Below, piece after piece: positions 9,171-17,710 of a stretch of DNA of 64,000 nucleotides (the stretch's first letter is position 1; each line of letters starts with the position of its first letter). The position numbers and the translations under genes are program-made. Under the pieces are notes generated by a model. That model was given only the letters and a program-made list of their open reading frames with translations, ran no database searches and was not told the DNA's origin. The stretch spans positions 124,001 through 188,000 of the forward strand of contig NZ_JACIDR010000001.1 in the NCBI RefSeq assembly GCF_014196425.1, in the 5' to 3' direction. This DNA is from Hansschlegelia beijingensis. Its GTDB lineage: Bacteria > Pseudomonadota > Alphaproteobacteria > Rhizobiales > Methylopilaceae.

Positions 9171-10370
9171 CTACTTTGTCGCGGTCAGCGCGGCGACGCC
9201 GGGCAGTTCCTTGCCCTCGAGCCATTCGAGGAAGGCCCCGCCGGCCGTCGAGATATAGGAGAAGTCGTCCGCCACGCCGGCTGCGTTGAGCGCCGCGACC
9301 GTGTCGCCGCCGCCCGCCACCGTCAGCAGCCGCCCCTCGCGGGTGAGCGCGGCGGCCTTCTGCGCCACAGCCACGGTCCCCTCGTCGAAGGGCTGCATCT
9401 CGAACGCCCCGAACGGTCCGTTCCAGACCAGCGTCCTGGCGCCCTCGATCACCTGCGCGACGCGCTCGACCGACTTCGGCCCGATGTCGAGGATCATCTC
9501 GTCGGCGCCGACCTCGGTGGCCGGGACGACGCGATTCTCGGCGTGGGCGCGGAACTCCTTCGCGACCCGGCCGTCGACCGGCAGCACGATCTCGCAACCG
9601 GCCTCGCCGGCCTTGGCGACGATCTCGCGGGCGGTGTCGAGCAGATCGCGCTCGCACAGCGACTTGCCGATCTCGGCGCCCTGCGCGGCCAGGAAGGTGT
9701 TGGCCATGCCGCCGCCGATCACCAGCGCGTCGACCCGCTTCACGAGATTCCCGAGAAGGTCGAGCTTGGTCGAGACCTTGGCGCCGCCGACGATCGCCAC
9801 CACCGGCCGCTCGGGGGAGGAGAGGGCCTTGTCGAGCGCGTCGAGCTCGGCCTGCATGGACCGGCCCGCATAGGCCGGCAGCAGCCGGGCGACGCCCTCC
9901 GTGGAGGCGTGCGCGCGGTGCGCGGCCGAGAAGGCGTCGTTGACATAGATGTCGCCGAGCCGCGCCAGCGCTTCGGCGAAGGCCGGGTCGTTCTTCTCCT
10001 CGCCGGCGTGGAAGCGGGTGTTCTCGAGCAGCAGTACGTCGCCCGGCGTGAGCTTCGTGACGGCGGCCTCCGCGGCCTCGCCGACGCAGTCGTCGGCGAA
10101 ATGCACGTCCTGCTTCAGCGTCTGCTCGAGCGCCGGCAGGATCGCCTTCAGCGACTGGCTCTCGTCGCGCTTGCCCTTCGGCCGGCCGAAATGGGCGAGC
10201 AGGATCGTCTTGGCGCCCTTCTGGGCGAGTTCGTTGATGGTGGGCGCGACGGCGCGCAGCCGGGTGTCGTCGGTCACCCGGGCGCCGTCCATCGGCACGT
10301 TGAGATCGACGCGCACCAGCACGCGCTTGCCGGCCACGTTGACGTCGTCGAGGGTCTTGTAGGCAGCCAT
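9171..10370 (-). CDS. pgk: phosphoglycerate kinase
   Basis: Interconverts 1,3-bisphosphoglycerate plus ADP and 3-phosphoglycerate plus ATP (glycolysis, gluconeogenesis). A full-length 399-residue two-domain kinase. The N-terminal substrate domain shows RVDLNVPM and [10 protein letters not shown]; the C-terminal nucleotide domain shows [26 protein letters not shown] and the glycine-rich [12 protein letters not shown]. Its ATG shares one base with the stop of the glycolipid-binding-family gene (TGATG), indicating translational coupling. Confidence 0.97.
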   Translation of the reverse strand: MAAYKTLDDVNVAGKRVLVRVDLNVPMDGARVTDDTRLRAVAPTINELAQKGAKTILLAHFGRPKGKRDESQSLKAILPALEQTLKQDVHFADDCVGEAAEAAVTKLTPGDVLLLENTRFHAGEEKNDPAFAEALARLGDIYVNDAFSAAHRAHASTEGVARLLPAYAGRSMQAELDALDKALSSPERPVVAIVGGAKVSTKLDLLGNLVKRVDALVIGGGMANTFLAAQGAEIGKSLCERDLLDTAREIVAKAGEAGCEIVLPVDGRVAKEFRAHAENRVVPATEVGADEMILDIGPKSVERVAQVIEGARTLVWNGPFGAFEMQPFDEGTVAVAQKAAALTREGRLLTVAGGGDTVAALNAAGVADDFSYISTAGGAFLEWLEGKELPGVAALTATK

Positions 10371-10939
10371 CAGAGCACCCGCGCGAAGAGTTGTGCGTAG
10401 TCGGTCACGAGCCCGTCCTCGTCGACGGAGAGCTCGGCCTCGAAGGATAGGTCGGCCGCTTGGTACTGGAAGCGCCGGCCGGGCTCAATGCAGCGGTAGA
10501 TCTGCGCCTCCGCGACGGGCTCGAAGCTGTCGAAGGGCACGAACGCCATCTTCAGCTCCCGCTGCTCCCCCTCGCGCCATGACAGGCGGCGGATCGGCAG
10601 GGTGTTGGTGAAGGGCGTGCCCGAGAGATCGAGGTCCAGGCAGCCGTCGAGGGCGGGGAGGGGCTCGCCCGTCCCCATCGCCCAGCGCCCCTCGCCGTTC
10701 GCGACGAGGTGGAGGCCGCGTCCGTCGGAGGTCGCCAGCGCGAGCTCGCGCGTGCGCCAGCCGAGATCGCAGTCGATCCGGTAGTAGACGCCGTAGGGGA
10801 CGTCGCCGCGCGCTCCGACCGCAACGCCGCGTGCGACGATGCGGTCCGGCTCGGACGCGAGGGTCACGTGGTCGAGACCCTCGCAGTCCAGGCTCCGCCA
10901 GCGGGCGGAGACGGCCTTCAACTCACGGAAGGCCGGCAC
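10370..10939 (-). CDS. putative glycolipid-binding family protein
   Basis: A 189-residue protein that matches from memory the 'putative glycolipid-binding' family (Pfam Glycolipid_bind, first known from Pseudomonas and mycobacterial proteins). Visible family landmarks are [17 protein letters not shown], a WAMGTGE turn, and the [18 protein letters not shown] core followed by a tyrosine-bearing QIYRC. There is no signal peptide, so it is probably cytoplasmic. Its function is not established. It lies 10 bases downstream of gap and overlaps pgk by one base, so it is probably expressed with the glycolytic genes. Confidence 0.78.
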   Translation of the reverse strand: MPAFRELKAVSARWRSLDCEGLDHVTLASEPDRIVARGVAVGARGDVPYGVYYRIDCDLGWRTRELALATSDGRGLHLVANGEGRWAMGTGEPLPALDGCLDLDLSGTPFTNTLPIRRLSWREGEQRELKMAFVPFDSFEPVAEAQIYRCIEPGRRFQYQAADLSFEAELSVDEDGLVTDYAQLFARVL

Positions 10940-10949
10940 CGCGTGGCGC

Positions 10950-11960
10950 TCAGATGAGCTCGGCCATCGCGACGGCGGTGTCCGACATGCGGGACGAGAA
11001 GCCCCACTCGTTGTCGTACCAGCTGAGCACGCGCACGAAGTTGCCCTCGAGCACCTTCGTCTGGTCGAGCGCGAAGCTCGACGAGTGCGGGTTGTGGTTG
11101 AAGTCGGACGAGACCAGCGGCGCGTCGACGATGTCGAGGACGCCCTTGAGCGGGCCGGCGGCGGCCGCCTTGATGGCGTCGTTCACCTCCTGCACGGAGG
11201 TCTGCCGCTTCGCCACGAACTTGAAGTCGATGCACGACACGTTCGGGGTCGGCACGCGGATCGAGACGCCGTCGAGCTTGCCCTTGAGCTCCGGCAGCAC
11301 GAGGCCGACGGCCTTCGCGGCGCCCGTCGAGGTCGGGATCATGCTGAGGGCCGCCGCGCGGGCGCGGTAGAGGTCCTTGTGCATGGTGTCGAGCGTCGGC
11401 TGATCGCCCGTGTAGGAGTGGATCGTCGTCATGAAGCCGTGCTGGATGCCGATCGCGTCGTTCAGCACCTTGGCGACCGGCGCCAGGCAGTTGGTGGTGC
11501 AGGACGCGTTCGAGACGACGATGTGGTCCTTCGAGAGCGTGTTCTCGTTGACGCCGAACACGACGGTCAGATCGGCGCCGTCCGCGGGAGCGGAGACCAG
11601 GACGCGCTTGGCGCCCGCCTGGAGATGGGCCGAGGCCTTCTCCTTGGAGGTGAACAGGCCCGTGCATTCGAGCGCGATGTCGACGCCGAGGTCCTTGTGC
11701 GGCAGCTCCGCGGGGTTGCGGATGGCGGTCGCCTTGATGTCGCCGTAGCCGGCCACCGAGATGACGTCGCCGTTGACCGACACCTCGGCCGGGAAGCGGC
11801 CGTGGATGGAATCGTAGCGCAGCAGATGCGCGTTGGTCTCGACCGGGCCCAGGTCGTTGATGGCGACCACCTGGATGTCCTTGCGTCCGGACTCGACGAT
11901 CGCCCGCAGCACCAGCCGGCCGATGCGCCCGAACCCGTTGATCGCGACCTTCACCGCCAT
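10950..11960 (-). CDS. gap: glyceraldehyde-3-phosphate dehydrogenase
   Basis: Oxidises glyceraldehyde-3-phosphate to 1,3-bisphosphoglycerate. At 336 residues it has the NAD-binding GFGRIGR motif at 9-15, Asp36 after the second strand (which favours NAD over NADP), and the catalytic SNASCTTNC with Cys154. The WYDNEWGFS motif is near the C-terminus. It sits between tkt (54 bases upstream) and the glycolipid-binding-family gene (10 bases downstream) on the same strand, an operon-like order. Confidence 0.97.
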   Translation of the reverse strand: MAVKVAINGFGRIGRLVLRAIVESGRKDIQVVAINDLGPVETNAHLLRYDSIHGRFPAEVSVNGDVISVAGYGDIKATAIRNPAELPHKDLGVDIALECTGLFTSKEKASAHLQAGAKRVLVSAPADGADLTVVFGVNENTLSKDHIVVSNASCTTNCLAPVAKVLNDAIGIQHGFMTTIHSYTGDQPTLDTMHKDLYRARAAALSMIPTSTGAAKAVGLVLPELKGKLDGVSIRVPTPNVSCIDFKFVAKRQTSVQEVNDAIKAAAAGPLKGVLDIVDAPLVSSDFNHNPHSSSFALDQTKVLEGNFVRVLSWYDNEWGFSSRMSDTAVAMAELI

Positions 11961-12014
11961 TTTCGTAACGTCCTTCCCTGAACCTCTGCGCGGCTGATCC
12001 GCCGCGACCCTTAT

Positions 12015-14006
12015 CTAGGCGCCGTTCGCCTGTTTTTCCTTAGCGAGCGAAACGATCGCGTCGGTCGTGATGCCGAAGACGCGGTAGACCTCCTTGTACG
12101 GCCCGCTTTCGCCGAAGCCGTTCATGCCCACGAAGCCGCCGTCGGAGCCGATGATGGCGTCCCAGCCCTGCCGGATCGCGGCCTCGATCCCGATCTTCAC
12201 CGGGGCCGTGCCGATGACCTCGGCCCGATAGGCGCCGGGCTGGTCGAGGAACAGGTCCATGCAGGGCACCGAGACCACGCGGGTCGGCAGCCCCTCGGCC
12301 TCGAGACGCTCCCTGGCCTCCATCGCAAGGCTGACTTCGGAGCCGCTCGCGAACAGGCTGACCGCGGCGACGCCGTTCGCCGGCGCGAGCTCGTAGGCGC
12401 CCTTCGCGGTGAGGTTCTCGCCGACGTCCTTCAGGCGGAGCTGGGGCAGGTTCTGGCGGGTCAGCGCCAGGATGCTCGGCCGCGTCTTGCTCGCGACCGC
12501 GACCTCCCAGGCCTCCGCCGTCTCGATCGCGTCGCAGGGGCGGAACACGTTGAGGTTCGGGATCGCGCGCAGCGCCGCCAGATGCTCGACCGGCTGATGG
12601 GTCGGGCCGTCCTCGCCCACGCCGATCGAGTCGTGCGTGAAGACGTGCACGACGCGGATCTTCATCAGCGCCGCGAGCCGGATCGCCGGACGGCAGTAGT
12701 CGGAGAACACCAGGAAGGTGGAGTCGACCGGCAGCAGCCCGCCATGGATCGCGAGGCCGTTCGAGGCCCCCGCCATGCCGTGCTCCCGGATGCCCCAGTG
12801 CATGAACGAGCCGCCATATTCGCCGGGGCGGATCACCGTCATGTTCTTGGTGAGCGTGTTGTTGGACGGCGTCAGGTCGGCCGAGCCCGAGATCAGCTCG
12901 GGCAGCTGCCCCTTGACCACGGTGAGCGCGGCCTCGCCGGCCTTGCGGGTCGCCATTTCCTTCGGCTCGGCGAACAGCTTCGCCTTGTGCTCCGCCATCG
13001 CGGCCGCGAAGCCCTCCGGCAGGTCGGCGCGCAGCCGGCGCTCGAGATCGGCGAGCGTCGCCGGGTCGACGGCGGCGCGCCGCTTCTCCCAGGCTTCGCG
13101 CTGAGCCGCGCCGCGGCGGCCGGCCTCAAGCCAGAGCGCGCGCAGGTCGTCCGGGATCTCGAACGGCGGGTAATCCCAGCCAAGCGCCTTGCGGGCGCCC
13201 TCGATCTCCTCCGCGCCGAGCGGCGAGCCGTGCGCCTTCTCGGTGCCGGCCTTCTTGGGCGCTCCGAAGCCGATGATGGTCTTGCACGCGATCAGCGTCG
13301 GCTTGTCGGAGCCCTCGGTCGCCCGGAGGGCGGCCTCGATCGCGTCGGCGTCATGGCCGTCGACCCGCACGCCGTTCCAGCCGCAGGCCTCGAAGCGGGC
13401 GATCTGGTCGACCGAATCCGACAGCGAGGTGTCGCCGTCGATCGAGATGGAGTTGTCGTCCCACAGGAAGACCAGCTTGTTCAGCCGGTAGTGCCCGGCG
13501 ATCGCGATCGCCTCCTGGCTGATGCCTTCCATCAGGTCGCCGTCCGAGCACAGCGCGAAGGTGCGGTGGTCGAACAGCGTGGGGTATTCCGCGGCCAGGA
13601 TGCGCTCGGCGAGCGCGAGGCCGACGGCGTTCGAGATGCCGGCGCCGAGCGGGCCGGTCGTGGTCTCGACGCTCTCGGTGTGGCCGCGCTCCGGATGGCC
13701 GGGCGTCTTCGAGCCGACCTGCCGGAAGCGCTTCAGCTCGTCGATCGTCATCTCCTTCGAACCCGTGAGGTGAAGGAGCGCGTAGAGCAGCATCGAGCCG
13801 TGGCCGGCCGACAGGATGAAGCGGTCGCGGTCGATCCAGTGCGGATCGGCCGCGTCATATTTCAGGACCTTGGTCCACAGCACGGTCGCCACGTCGGCCA
13901 TGCCCATCGGCATGCCGGGATGGCCCGAATTCGCCTTCTCGACCGCGTCCATGGCGAGCGCGCGGATCGCGTTCGCCATCCGCCGGGTCGTGGTCGCATC
14001 AGTCAT
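12015..14006 (-). CDS. tkt: transketolase
   Basis: A thiamine-diphosphate enzyme that moves two-carbon units between sugar phosphates in the pentose phosphate pathway. It is full length (663 residues). It shows the N-terminal [10 protein letters not shown] with His29, the TPP/Mg segment [13 protein letters not shown] (preceded by CS, so CSDGDLMEG here) followed by [11 protein letters not shown], and the pyrimidine-domain [14 protein letters not shown]. It heads the tkt-gap-pgk-fba cluster and is divergent from the DUF4164-zapA pair; the 267-base gap between them should hold both promoters. Confidence 0.97.
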   Translation of the reverse strand: MTDATTTRRMANAIRALAMDAVEKANSGHPGMPMGMADVATVLWTKVLKYDAADPHWIDRDRFILSAGHGSMLLYALLHLTGSKEMTIDELKRFRQVGSKTPGHPERGHTESVETTTGPLGAGISNAVGLALAERILAAEYPTLFDHRTFALCSDGDLMEGISQEAIAIAGHYRLNKLVFLWDDNSISIDGDTSLSDSVDQIARFEACGWNGVRVDGHDADAIEAALRATEGSDKPTLIACKTIIGFGAPKKAGTEKAHGSPLGAEEIEGARKALGWDYPPFEIPDDLRALWLEAGRRGAAQREAWEKRRAAVDPATLADLERRLRADLPEGFAAAMAEHKAKLFAEPKEMATRKAGEAALTVVKGQLPELISGSADLTPSNNTLTKNMTVIRPGEYGGSFMHWGIREHGMAGASNGLAIHGGLLPVDSTFLVFSDYCRPAIRLAALMKIRVVHVFTHDSIGVGEDGPTHQPVEHLAALRAIPNLNVFRPCDAIETAEAWEVAVASKTRPSILALTRQNLPQLRLKDVGENLTAKGAYELAPANGVAAVSLFASGSEVSLAMEARERLEAEGLPTRVVSVPCMDLFLDQPGAYRAEVIGTAPVKIGIEAAIRQGWDAIIGSDGGFVGMNGFGESGPYKEVYRVFGITTDAIVSLAKEKQANGA

Positions 14007-14273
14007 TGCGAGAAGTCCGATCCTGGATATGCGGGCCGCTCCCGCCTGCGTCCGCGCCTGCGAGGGGCCGGAGCCGTCGCGCGGACGTTTAAAGTGGACC
14101 TAGGGCATGTCAATACAGGGGCTGCCCTGCGGTTTTGCCGAAACTCCCGTGGACGAGGCCGGTCGCGGATTGACGGCTTTTCAAGGCGGCTCCTAAAGTC
14201 GCACCCGCAAGGCGTTGCGGAGCCGTCGGTTTCGCCGCGCGGCATGGTCCGCGACTTGGCCCGGGGGGATTGG

Positions 14274-14546
14274 GTGAGCGATCTCGACGTGGCGCTGCGG
14301 CGCCTCGACCAGGCTCTGGAGGCGGCGGAGGCCGCCGTGGGGCGGGCGCTCGACGCCGCCGATGCGGCGCGCGCCCGCGAGGAGGAGCTGTCCGCCTTCG
14401 CGGAGGACCGCCAGCGGTTGGCCGAACTGCTCGACGTCTCGGCCGCGCAGGCCGAGTCCGCCAAGGCGGCGCGCGACGAGGTGAAGACGCGGCTCGACTC
14501 CGCGATCGCCACCGTGGAGTCGGTGCTGGCCGAGGCGGGGAGCTGA
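14274..14546 (+). CDS. DUF4164 family small coiled-coil protein
   Basis: A 90-residue, almost entirely helical Ala/Glu/Arg-rich protein that would form a coiled coil. Proteins of this type (DUF4164) commonly precede zapA in Hyphomicrobiales. I chose GTG 14274 because a strong GGGGGGA ribosome site lies just before it and the protein then begins with the family-like SDLDVALRRLDQALE. An ATG at 14244 would add ten residues. It ends four bases before zapA, so a shared role at the division site is plausible but not shown. Confidence 0.78.
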   Translation: MSDLDVALRRLDQALEAAEAAVGRALDAADAARAREEELSAFAEDRQRLAELLDVSAAQAESAKAARDEVKTRLDSAIATVESVLAEAGS

Positions 14547-14550
14547 CGCC

Positions 14551-14922
14551 ATGCCGCAGGTGACGGTGCAGATCGGCGGCCGCGACTACAAGATGGCCTG
14601 CGGCGAGGGCGAGGAGCAGCACCTGCTCTCGCTCGCCCGCAGCGTCGACGAGCGCCACGCGCAGCTGAAGCGGCAGTTCGGCGAGGTCGGCGACATCCGC
14701 CTGTCGATCATGACGGCGATCATGATGGCCGACGAGCTCAACGAGGCCAGTCGGACGCGCGCCGAGCTCGAGGCCGAGATCGTCGCCCTCAAGGCCGCCG
14801 ACCAGAACGCCGTGGAGGCCTTCGACGCCCGGCACGCCGACGTCGCCGAGCAGGTCAGCAACGCCGCGGCGCGGCTCGAACGGCTCGCCGAGGAGCTCGC
14901 AGAGGGCGTCCGGCGGGAGTGA
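14551..14922 (+). CDS. zapA: cell division protein ZapA
   Basis: ZapA binds FtsZ and bundles its filaments at the Z ring. The N-terminal globular part reads VTVQIGGRDYKMACGEGEEQHL and then LARSVDERHAQLK, as in the family. The C-terminal half (about 65-120) is a long coiled coil for dimer and tetramer formation. Length 123 residues, usual for alphaproteobacteria. It is followed directly by the 6S RNA candidate and the 5-formyl-THF cyclo-ligase gene, the widespread zapA-ssrS-fau order. Confidence 0.93.
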   Translation: MPQVTVQIGGRDYKMACGEGEEQHLLSLARSVDERHAQLKRQFGEVGDIRLSIMTAIMMADELNEASRTRAELEAEIVALKAADQNAVEAFDARHADVAEQVSNAAARLERLAEELAEGVRRE

Positions 14923-14961
14923 GGCGCCAAGCCACTGGCGCGCGGCCGCGCGGTCGCCTAT

Positions 14962-15120
14962 CTTCCCTCCCGCGGTGCTGCGGGGCGCGTCAGGAAACTA
15001 GAATCCCCGGGCCCTTACGATTCCGAACGGGAGCTGTCACTGGCCTTGACCGTGGTCTTGGCCACAACGGCGCCCACCTACTCTGTAGGTGTCCCGGGAT
15101 CAAAACTCCAACGGCCATCG
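14962..15120 (+). ncRNA. ssrS: 6S RNA (approximate ends)
   Basis: A non-coding, highly structured stretch between zapA and the 5-formyl-THF cyclo-ligase gene, the classic place of 6S RNA, which binds the housekeeping RNA polymerase holoenzyme in stationary phase. Visible helices are a closing stem pairing ATCCCCGGG (15003-15011) with CCCGGGAT (15092-15099), an inner hairpin around TGGCC...GGCCA (15040-15065), and a perfect ACCTAC-TCT-GTAGGT hairpin (15076-15090). The ends are estimates. I cannot run a covariance model, so the identification is positional plus structural. Confidence 0.72.
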
Positions 15121-15142
15121 TGGCTCCGCGCTCAGTTTCTTG

Positions 15143-15754
15143 ATGATCCAGCAGGCCCTTCAGACCACCGCCGCCGACGAGCAGAAGGCGGCGCTGCGCG
15201 CCAGCGCTCTCAAGGCGCGCTCGGAGCTCGCGGAGGAGGGCCGCATCGCGGCCGGCCTCGCGGTCGCGGCCGAAGGCGCGGCGCTGGTCGCGCGCCGGCG
15301 CCCGAAGCGGGTGTCGCTGTTCTTTTCCGTCCGCGGCGAGATCGACACGCTGCCGCTCGCGCGCCGTCTGGCGGAGCAGGGCGTCGCGCTCTGCCTGCCG
15401 GTGATCGTGAAGAAGGCCGCGCCGCTCGTGTTCCGCGACTGGCGGCCGGGCGACCCGCTGGTGGACAGGCCTTTCGGCCTCAAGGAGCCGCCCGCCGACG
15501 CCGCCGAGGTCACGCCCGATTTCGTGTTCGTGCCGCTCGCGGCCTTCGACGCCGCCGGCGGCCGGCTCGGCTATGGCGGCGGATTCTACGACCGCACGCT
15601 TGAACAGCTGCGCGCGAAGCAACGCGTCGTCGCTGTCGGCCTCGCCTTCGCGGCGCAGGAGGTCGAGGCCGTGCCGACGCTCGACCATGACGCGCCGCTC
15701 GACGGCGTGCTGACCGAGCTCGGTTTCCGCCCGACGGCCGGAGCCGAGATCTGA
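15143..15754 (+). CDS. fau: 5-formyltetrahydrofolate cyclo-ligase
   Basis: Converts 5-formyl-THF to 5,10-methenyl-THF using ATP. At 203 residues it has the family pattern: an N-terminal helix, VSLFFSVRGEIDTLPL, the PL-AFD segment, and the phosphate-binding loop LGYGGGFYDRTL. I start at ATG 15143 (MIQQALQ), just past the 6S RNA; an upstream in-frame ATG at 15089 falls inside the RNA structure. The stop overlaps the next ATG by one base (TGATG). Confidence 0.92.
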   Translation: MIQQALQTTAADEQKAALRASALKARSELAEEGRIAAGLAVAAEGAALVARRRPKRVSLFFSVRGEIDTLPLARRLAEQGVALCLPVIVKKAAPLVFRDWRPGDPLVDRPFGLKEPPADAAEVTPDFVFVPLAAFDAAGGRLGYGGGFYDRTLEQLRAKQRVVAVGLAFAAQEVEAVPTLDHDAPLDGVLTELGFRPTAGAEI

Positions 15755-16578
15755 TGCGCTTTCTGTTCCTGGGCGACGTGGTCGGACGCGCCGGCCGCAA
15801 CGCGGTCGCCGAGCGCCTGCCGGCGCTGCGCGAGCGCTGGTCGCTCGACCTCGTGGTGATCAATGGCGAGAACGCCGCCGGCGGCTTCGGCATCACGGAG
15901 CAGATCTACGAGGATCTGCTGAACGCCGGCGCGGACGCGGTCACGCTCGGCAACCACTCCTTCGACCAGCGCGAGGCGCTGGTGTTCTCCGAGCGCGCCG
16001 AGCGGCTCGTGCGGCCGGTGAACTTCCCGCCCGGCACGCCCGGGCGCGGCGCCACGATCGTGGAGGCGCGCGACGGCGCCCGCGTGCTCGTCGTCAACGT
16101 CATGGGCAACGTATTCATGGGGCAGGCGCTGAACGATCCGTTCCGCGCGATCGACGCCGAGCTCGAGGCCTGCCCGCTGGGTCTCGGGGCCGACGCCGTG
16201 ATTGTGGACTTCCATGCCGAAGCCACCAGCGAGAAGCAGGCCTTCGGGCATTTCCTCGACGGCCGCGCGAGCGTGGTGGTGGGCACCCACACCCACGCGC
16301 CGACCTCCGACCACAGGATTCTTCCGGGCGGCACGGCCTTCATGTCAGACGCCGGCATGTGCGGCGACTATGACAGCGTGCTGGGCATGCGGAAGGACGA
16401 GCCGATCCACCGCTTCCTGACCAAGCTCTCGGCCGGGCGCTTCGAACCGGCCGACGGCGAGGCGACGCTGTCGGGGCTGGCGGTCGAGATTGACGGGCGG
16501 GGCCTCGCCGCGAAGGTCGCGCCGGTGCGCGTGGGCGGCGTGCTCAGCGAAGCGCTGCCGGAGTTCTGGGAAAGCTGA
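15754..16578 (+). CDS. ymdB: YmdB-family metallophosphoesterase (TIGR00282 type)
   Basis: A 274-residue metal-dependent phosphodiesterase. The YmdB family hydrolyses 2',3'-cyclic nucleotides and affects gene expression and RNA turnover in Bacillus. The metal ligands are in order: FLGDVVGR at the N-terminus, INGENAAGG, GNHSFDQ, the DFHAEATSEK segment and GTHTHAPTSD. It is coupled by a one-base overlap to the folate gene upstream. Its physiological substrate in alphaproteobacteria is not known. Confidence 0.92.
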   Translation: MRFLFLGDVVGRAGRNAVAERLPALRERWSLDLVVINGENAAGGFGITEQIYEDLLNAGADAVTLGNHSFDQREALVFSERAERLVRPVNFPPGTPGRGATIVEARDGARVLVVNVMGNVFMGQALNDPFRAIDAELEACPLGLGADAVIVDFHAEATSEKQAFGHFLDGRASVVVGTHTHAPTSDHRILPGGTAFMSDAGMCGDYDSVLGMRKDEPIHRFLTKLSAGRFEPADGEATLSGLAVEIDGRGLAAKVAPVRVGGVLSEALPEFWES

Positions 16579-16795
16579 GGACACGCGGCGCGGTCCGCCG
16601 CCGGACCGGCGCCCGATGGCCCGCCGGCTTGCCAACACCCCCGCCAGGGGGTATGTATTCATTGTCGATCTTGTCCGTTGGATGTTGTTGAGCGCCTCTG
16701 CGCGGCGGCGAACTTCCTCTCAATATCGATGTTTCAGCGCCGTCGGGTTTAACTCCGGCGGAGTAAATCCGCGTCGATTTTAGAAGGAAATCGTC

Positions 16796-17005
16796 ATGAC
16801 CACCGGAACCGTGAAGTTTTTCAACGTCCAGAAGGGCTACGGCTTCATTCAGCCGGACGGCGGCTCGACCGACGTGTTCGTGCACATCTCGGCCGTTGAG
16901 CGTTCGGGCCTCCACACCCTCGTCGAAGGCCAGAAGGTTAGCTTCGAGATCGTGCAGGACAAGCGCTCCGGGAAGAGCGCCGCCGAGAACCTGCAGGCCG
17001 CGTAA
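16796..17005 (+). CDS. cold-shock domain protein
   Basis: A 69-residue single-domain nucleic-acid chaperone of the CspA type. RNP1 is KGYGFI (13-18) and RNP2 is VFVHI (27-31). A good ribosome site (AAGGAAA) precedes the ATG. The 217-base leader between ymdB and this gene is long and can fold (for example the CCCCC-GCCA-GGGGG hairpin at 16638-16651), as expected for csp genes controlled through mRNA structure, though I cannot show thermoregulation. A terminator follows at 17061. Confidence 0.95.
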   Translation: MTTGTVKFFNVQKGYGFIQPDGGSTDVFVHISAVERSGLHTLVEGQKVSFEIVQDKRSGKSAAENLQAA

Positions 17006-17060
17006 GGCCTGATTGTCGTGGGGAACGCGATGGCGCTCCCCACGGCCGATCAACGCTTCG

Positions 17061-17088
17061 AAGGCCGGGTCTCCGACCCGGCCTTTTT
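17061..17088 (+). terminator. intrinsic terminator of the cold-shock gene
   Basis: A textbook Rho-independent terminator: an 8-9 bp stem AGGCCGGGT / ACCCGGCCT with a five-base loop, followed by TTTTTC. It ends 56 bases past the stop codon of the cold-shock gene and before the start of the next gene. Confidence 0.9.
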
Positions 17089-17113
17089 CATTTCTCGAGC
17101 GGAGTTGGCCGGC

Positions 17114-17386
17114 ATGCAGAAGATGTCCAAGGAGACGTTGTTCAAGCCGTCCCGCGGCGAGGTGAAGGGCGACGCCACCACGCGCGCCGCCCGTGAGATC
17201 ATCGACCGCGAGCGCGCGGAACGTGACGCCAAGACCGAGCGGCTGCGCACGGCGCGCCTGGCCAAGGAGGCCGCTGACGAGGAGGCCGCCCGTCTGGCTC
17301 CGCCGCCGGCCCCGCGTCGCGCCGCCGCCAAGAGCCCGGCCAAGAGCACGACCAAGACCGCCGCGAAGGCGAAGCAGTCCGCCTGA
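17114..17386 (+). CDS. small charged protein of unknown function
   Basis: A 90-residue protein I do not recognise by name. The N-terminal half (MQKMSKETLFKPSRGE) resembles a short family seen in Hyphomicrobiales. The middle (35-65) is a highly charged helix rich in Arg, Glu and Lys, and the tail is Ala/Pro then Lys/Ser/Thr-rich, which would suit RNA or DNA contact. I chose ATG 17114 because GGAG lies nine bases upstream; the longer open frame from 17018 crosses the terminator. It points toward, and stops 12 bases short of, the convergent small gene at 17399. Confidence 0.65.
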   Translation: MQKMSKETLFKPSRGEVKGDATTRAAREIIDRERAERDAKTERLRTARLAKEAADEEAARLAPPPAPRRAAAKSPAKSTTKTAAKAKQSA

Positions 17387-17398
17387 GGGCGGGACGGC

Positions 17399-17710
17399 CT
17401 AGGCCGCGAGCGCCGCGCCCTCGAGGAGCCGCGCGCCGGCGTCGGTGAGTTCGAGCCGCGTGCGCTGCGTGCGCGGATCGCGGCCCGTCACTGCGACCAG
17501 ACCGAACTCGTCTGCAAGCTCGCTCGTGGCGCGCAGCACCAGCGCGTGCGGGACGCCGAACACCTTGGCGAAGGCCCGCGTATCGCCCGCCACCCCCATG
17601 CGCAGCGCCGCCAGCAGGCCCGCGTCGAGCGGCGACAGCTCAGGCGCCCGCCCGACCAGCGATTCCACAGCCGCCATGAAGGCGCCCGCGTCGGGAGCCT
17701 CCGTCGCCAT
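17399..17710 (-). CDS. small winged-helix-like protein coupled to the YdeP oxidoreductase
   Basis: A 103-residue protein with a probable winged-helix fold. Helices run through GLLAALRMGVAGDTRAFAKV, a likely recognition helix follows at VPHALVLRATSELADEFGLV, and then a wing (VTGRDPRTQRTRLELTDAG) like the MarR/PadR type. The ATG overlaps the stop of the oxidoreductase gene by one base (17710), so the two proteins are made together. It could be a regulator or an accessory factor of the enzyme. I do not recognise a named family. Confidence 0.62.
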   Translation of the reverse strand: MATEAPDAGAFMAAVESLVGRAPELSPLDAGLLAALRMGVAGDTRAFAKVFGVPHALVLRATSELADEFGLVAVTGRDPRTQRTRLELTDAGARLLEGAALAA

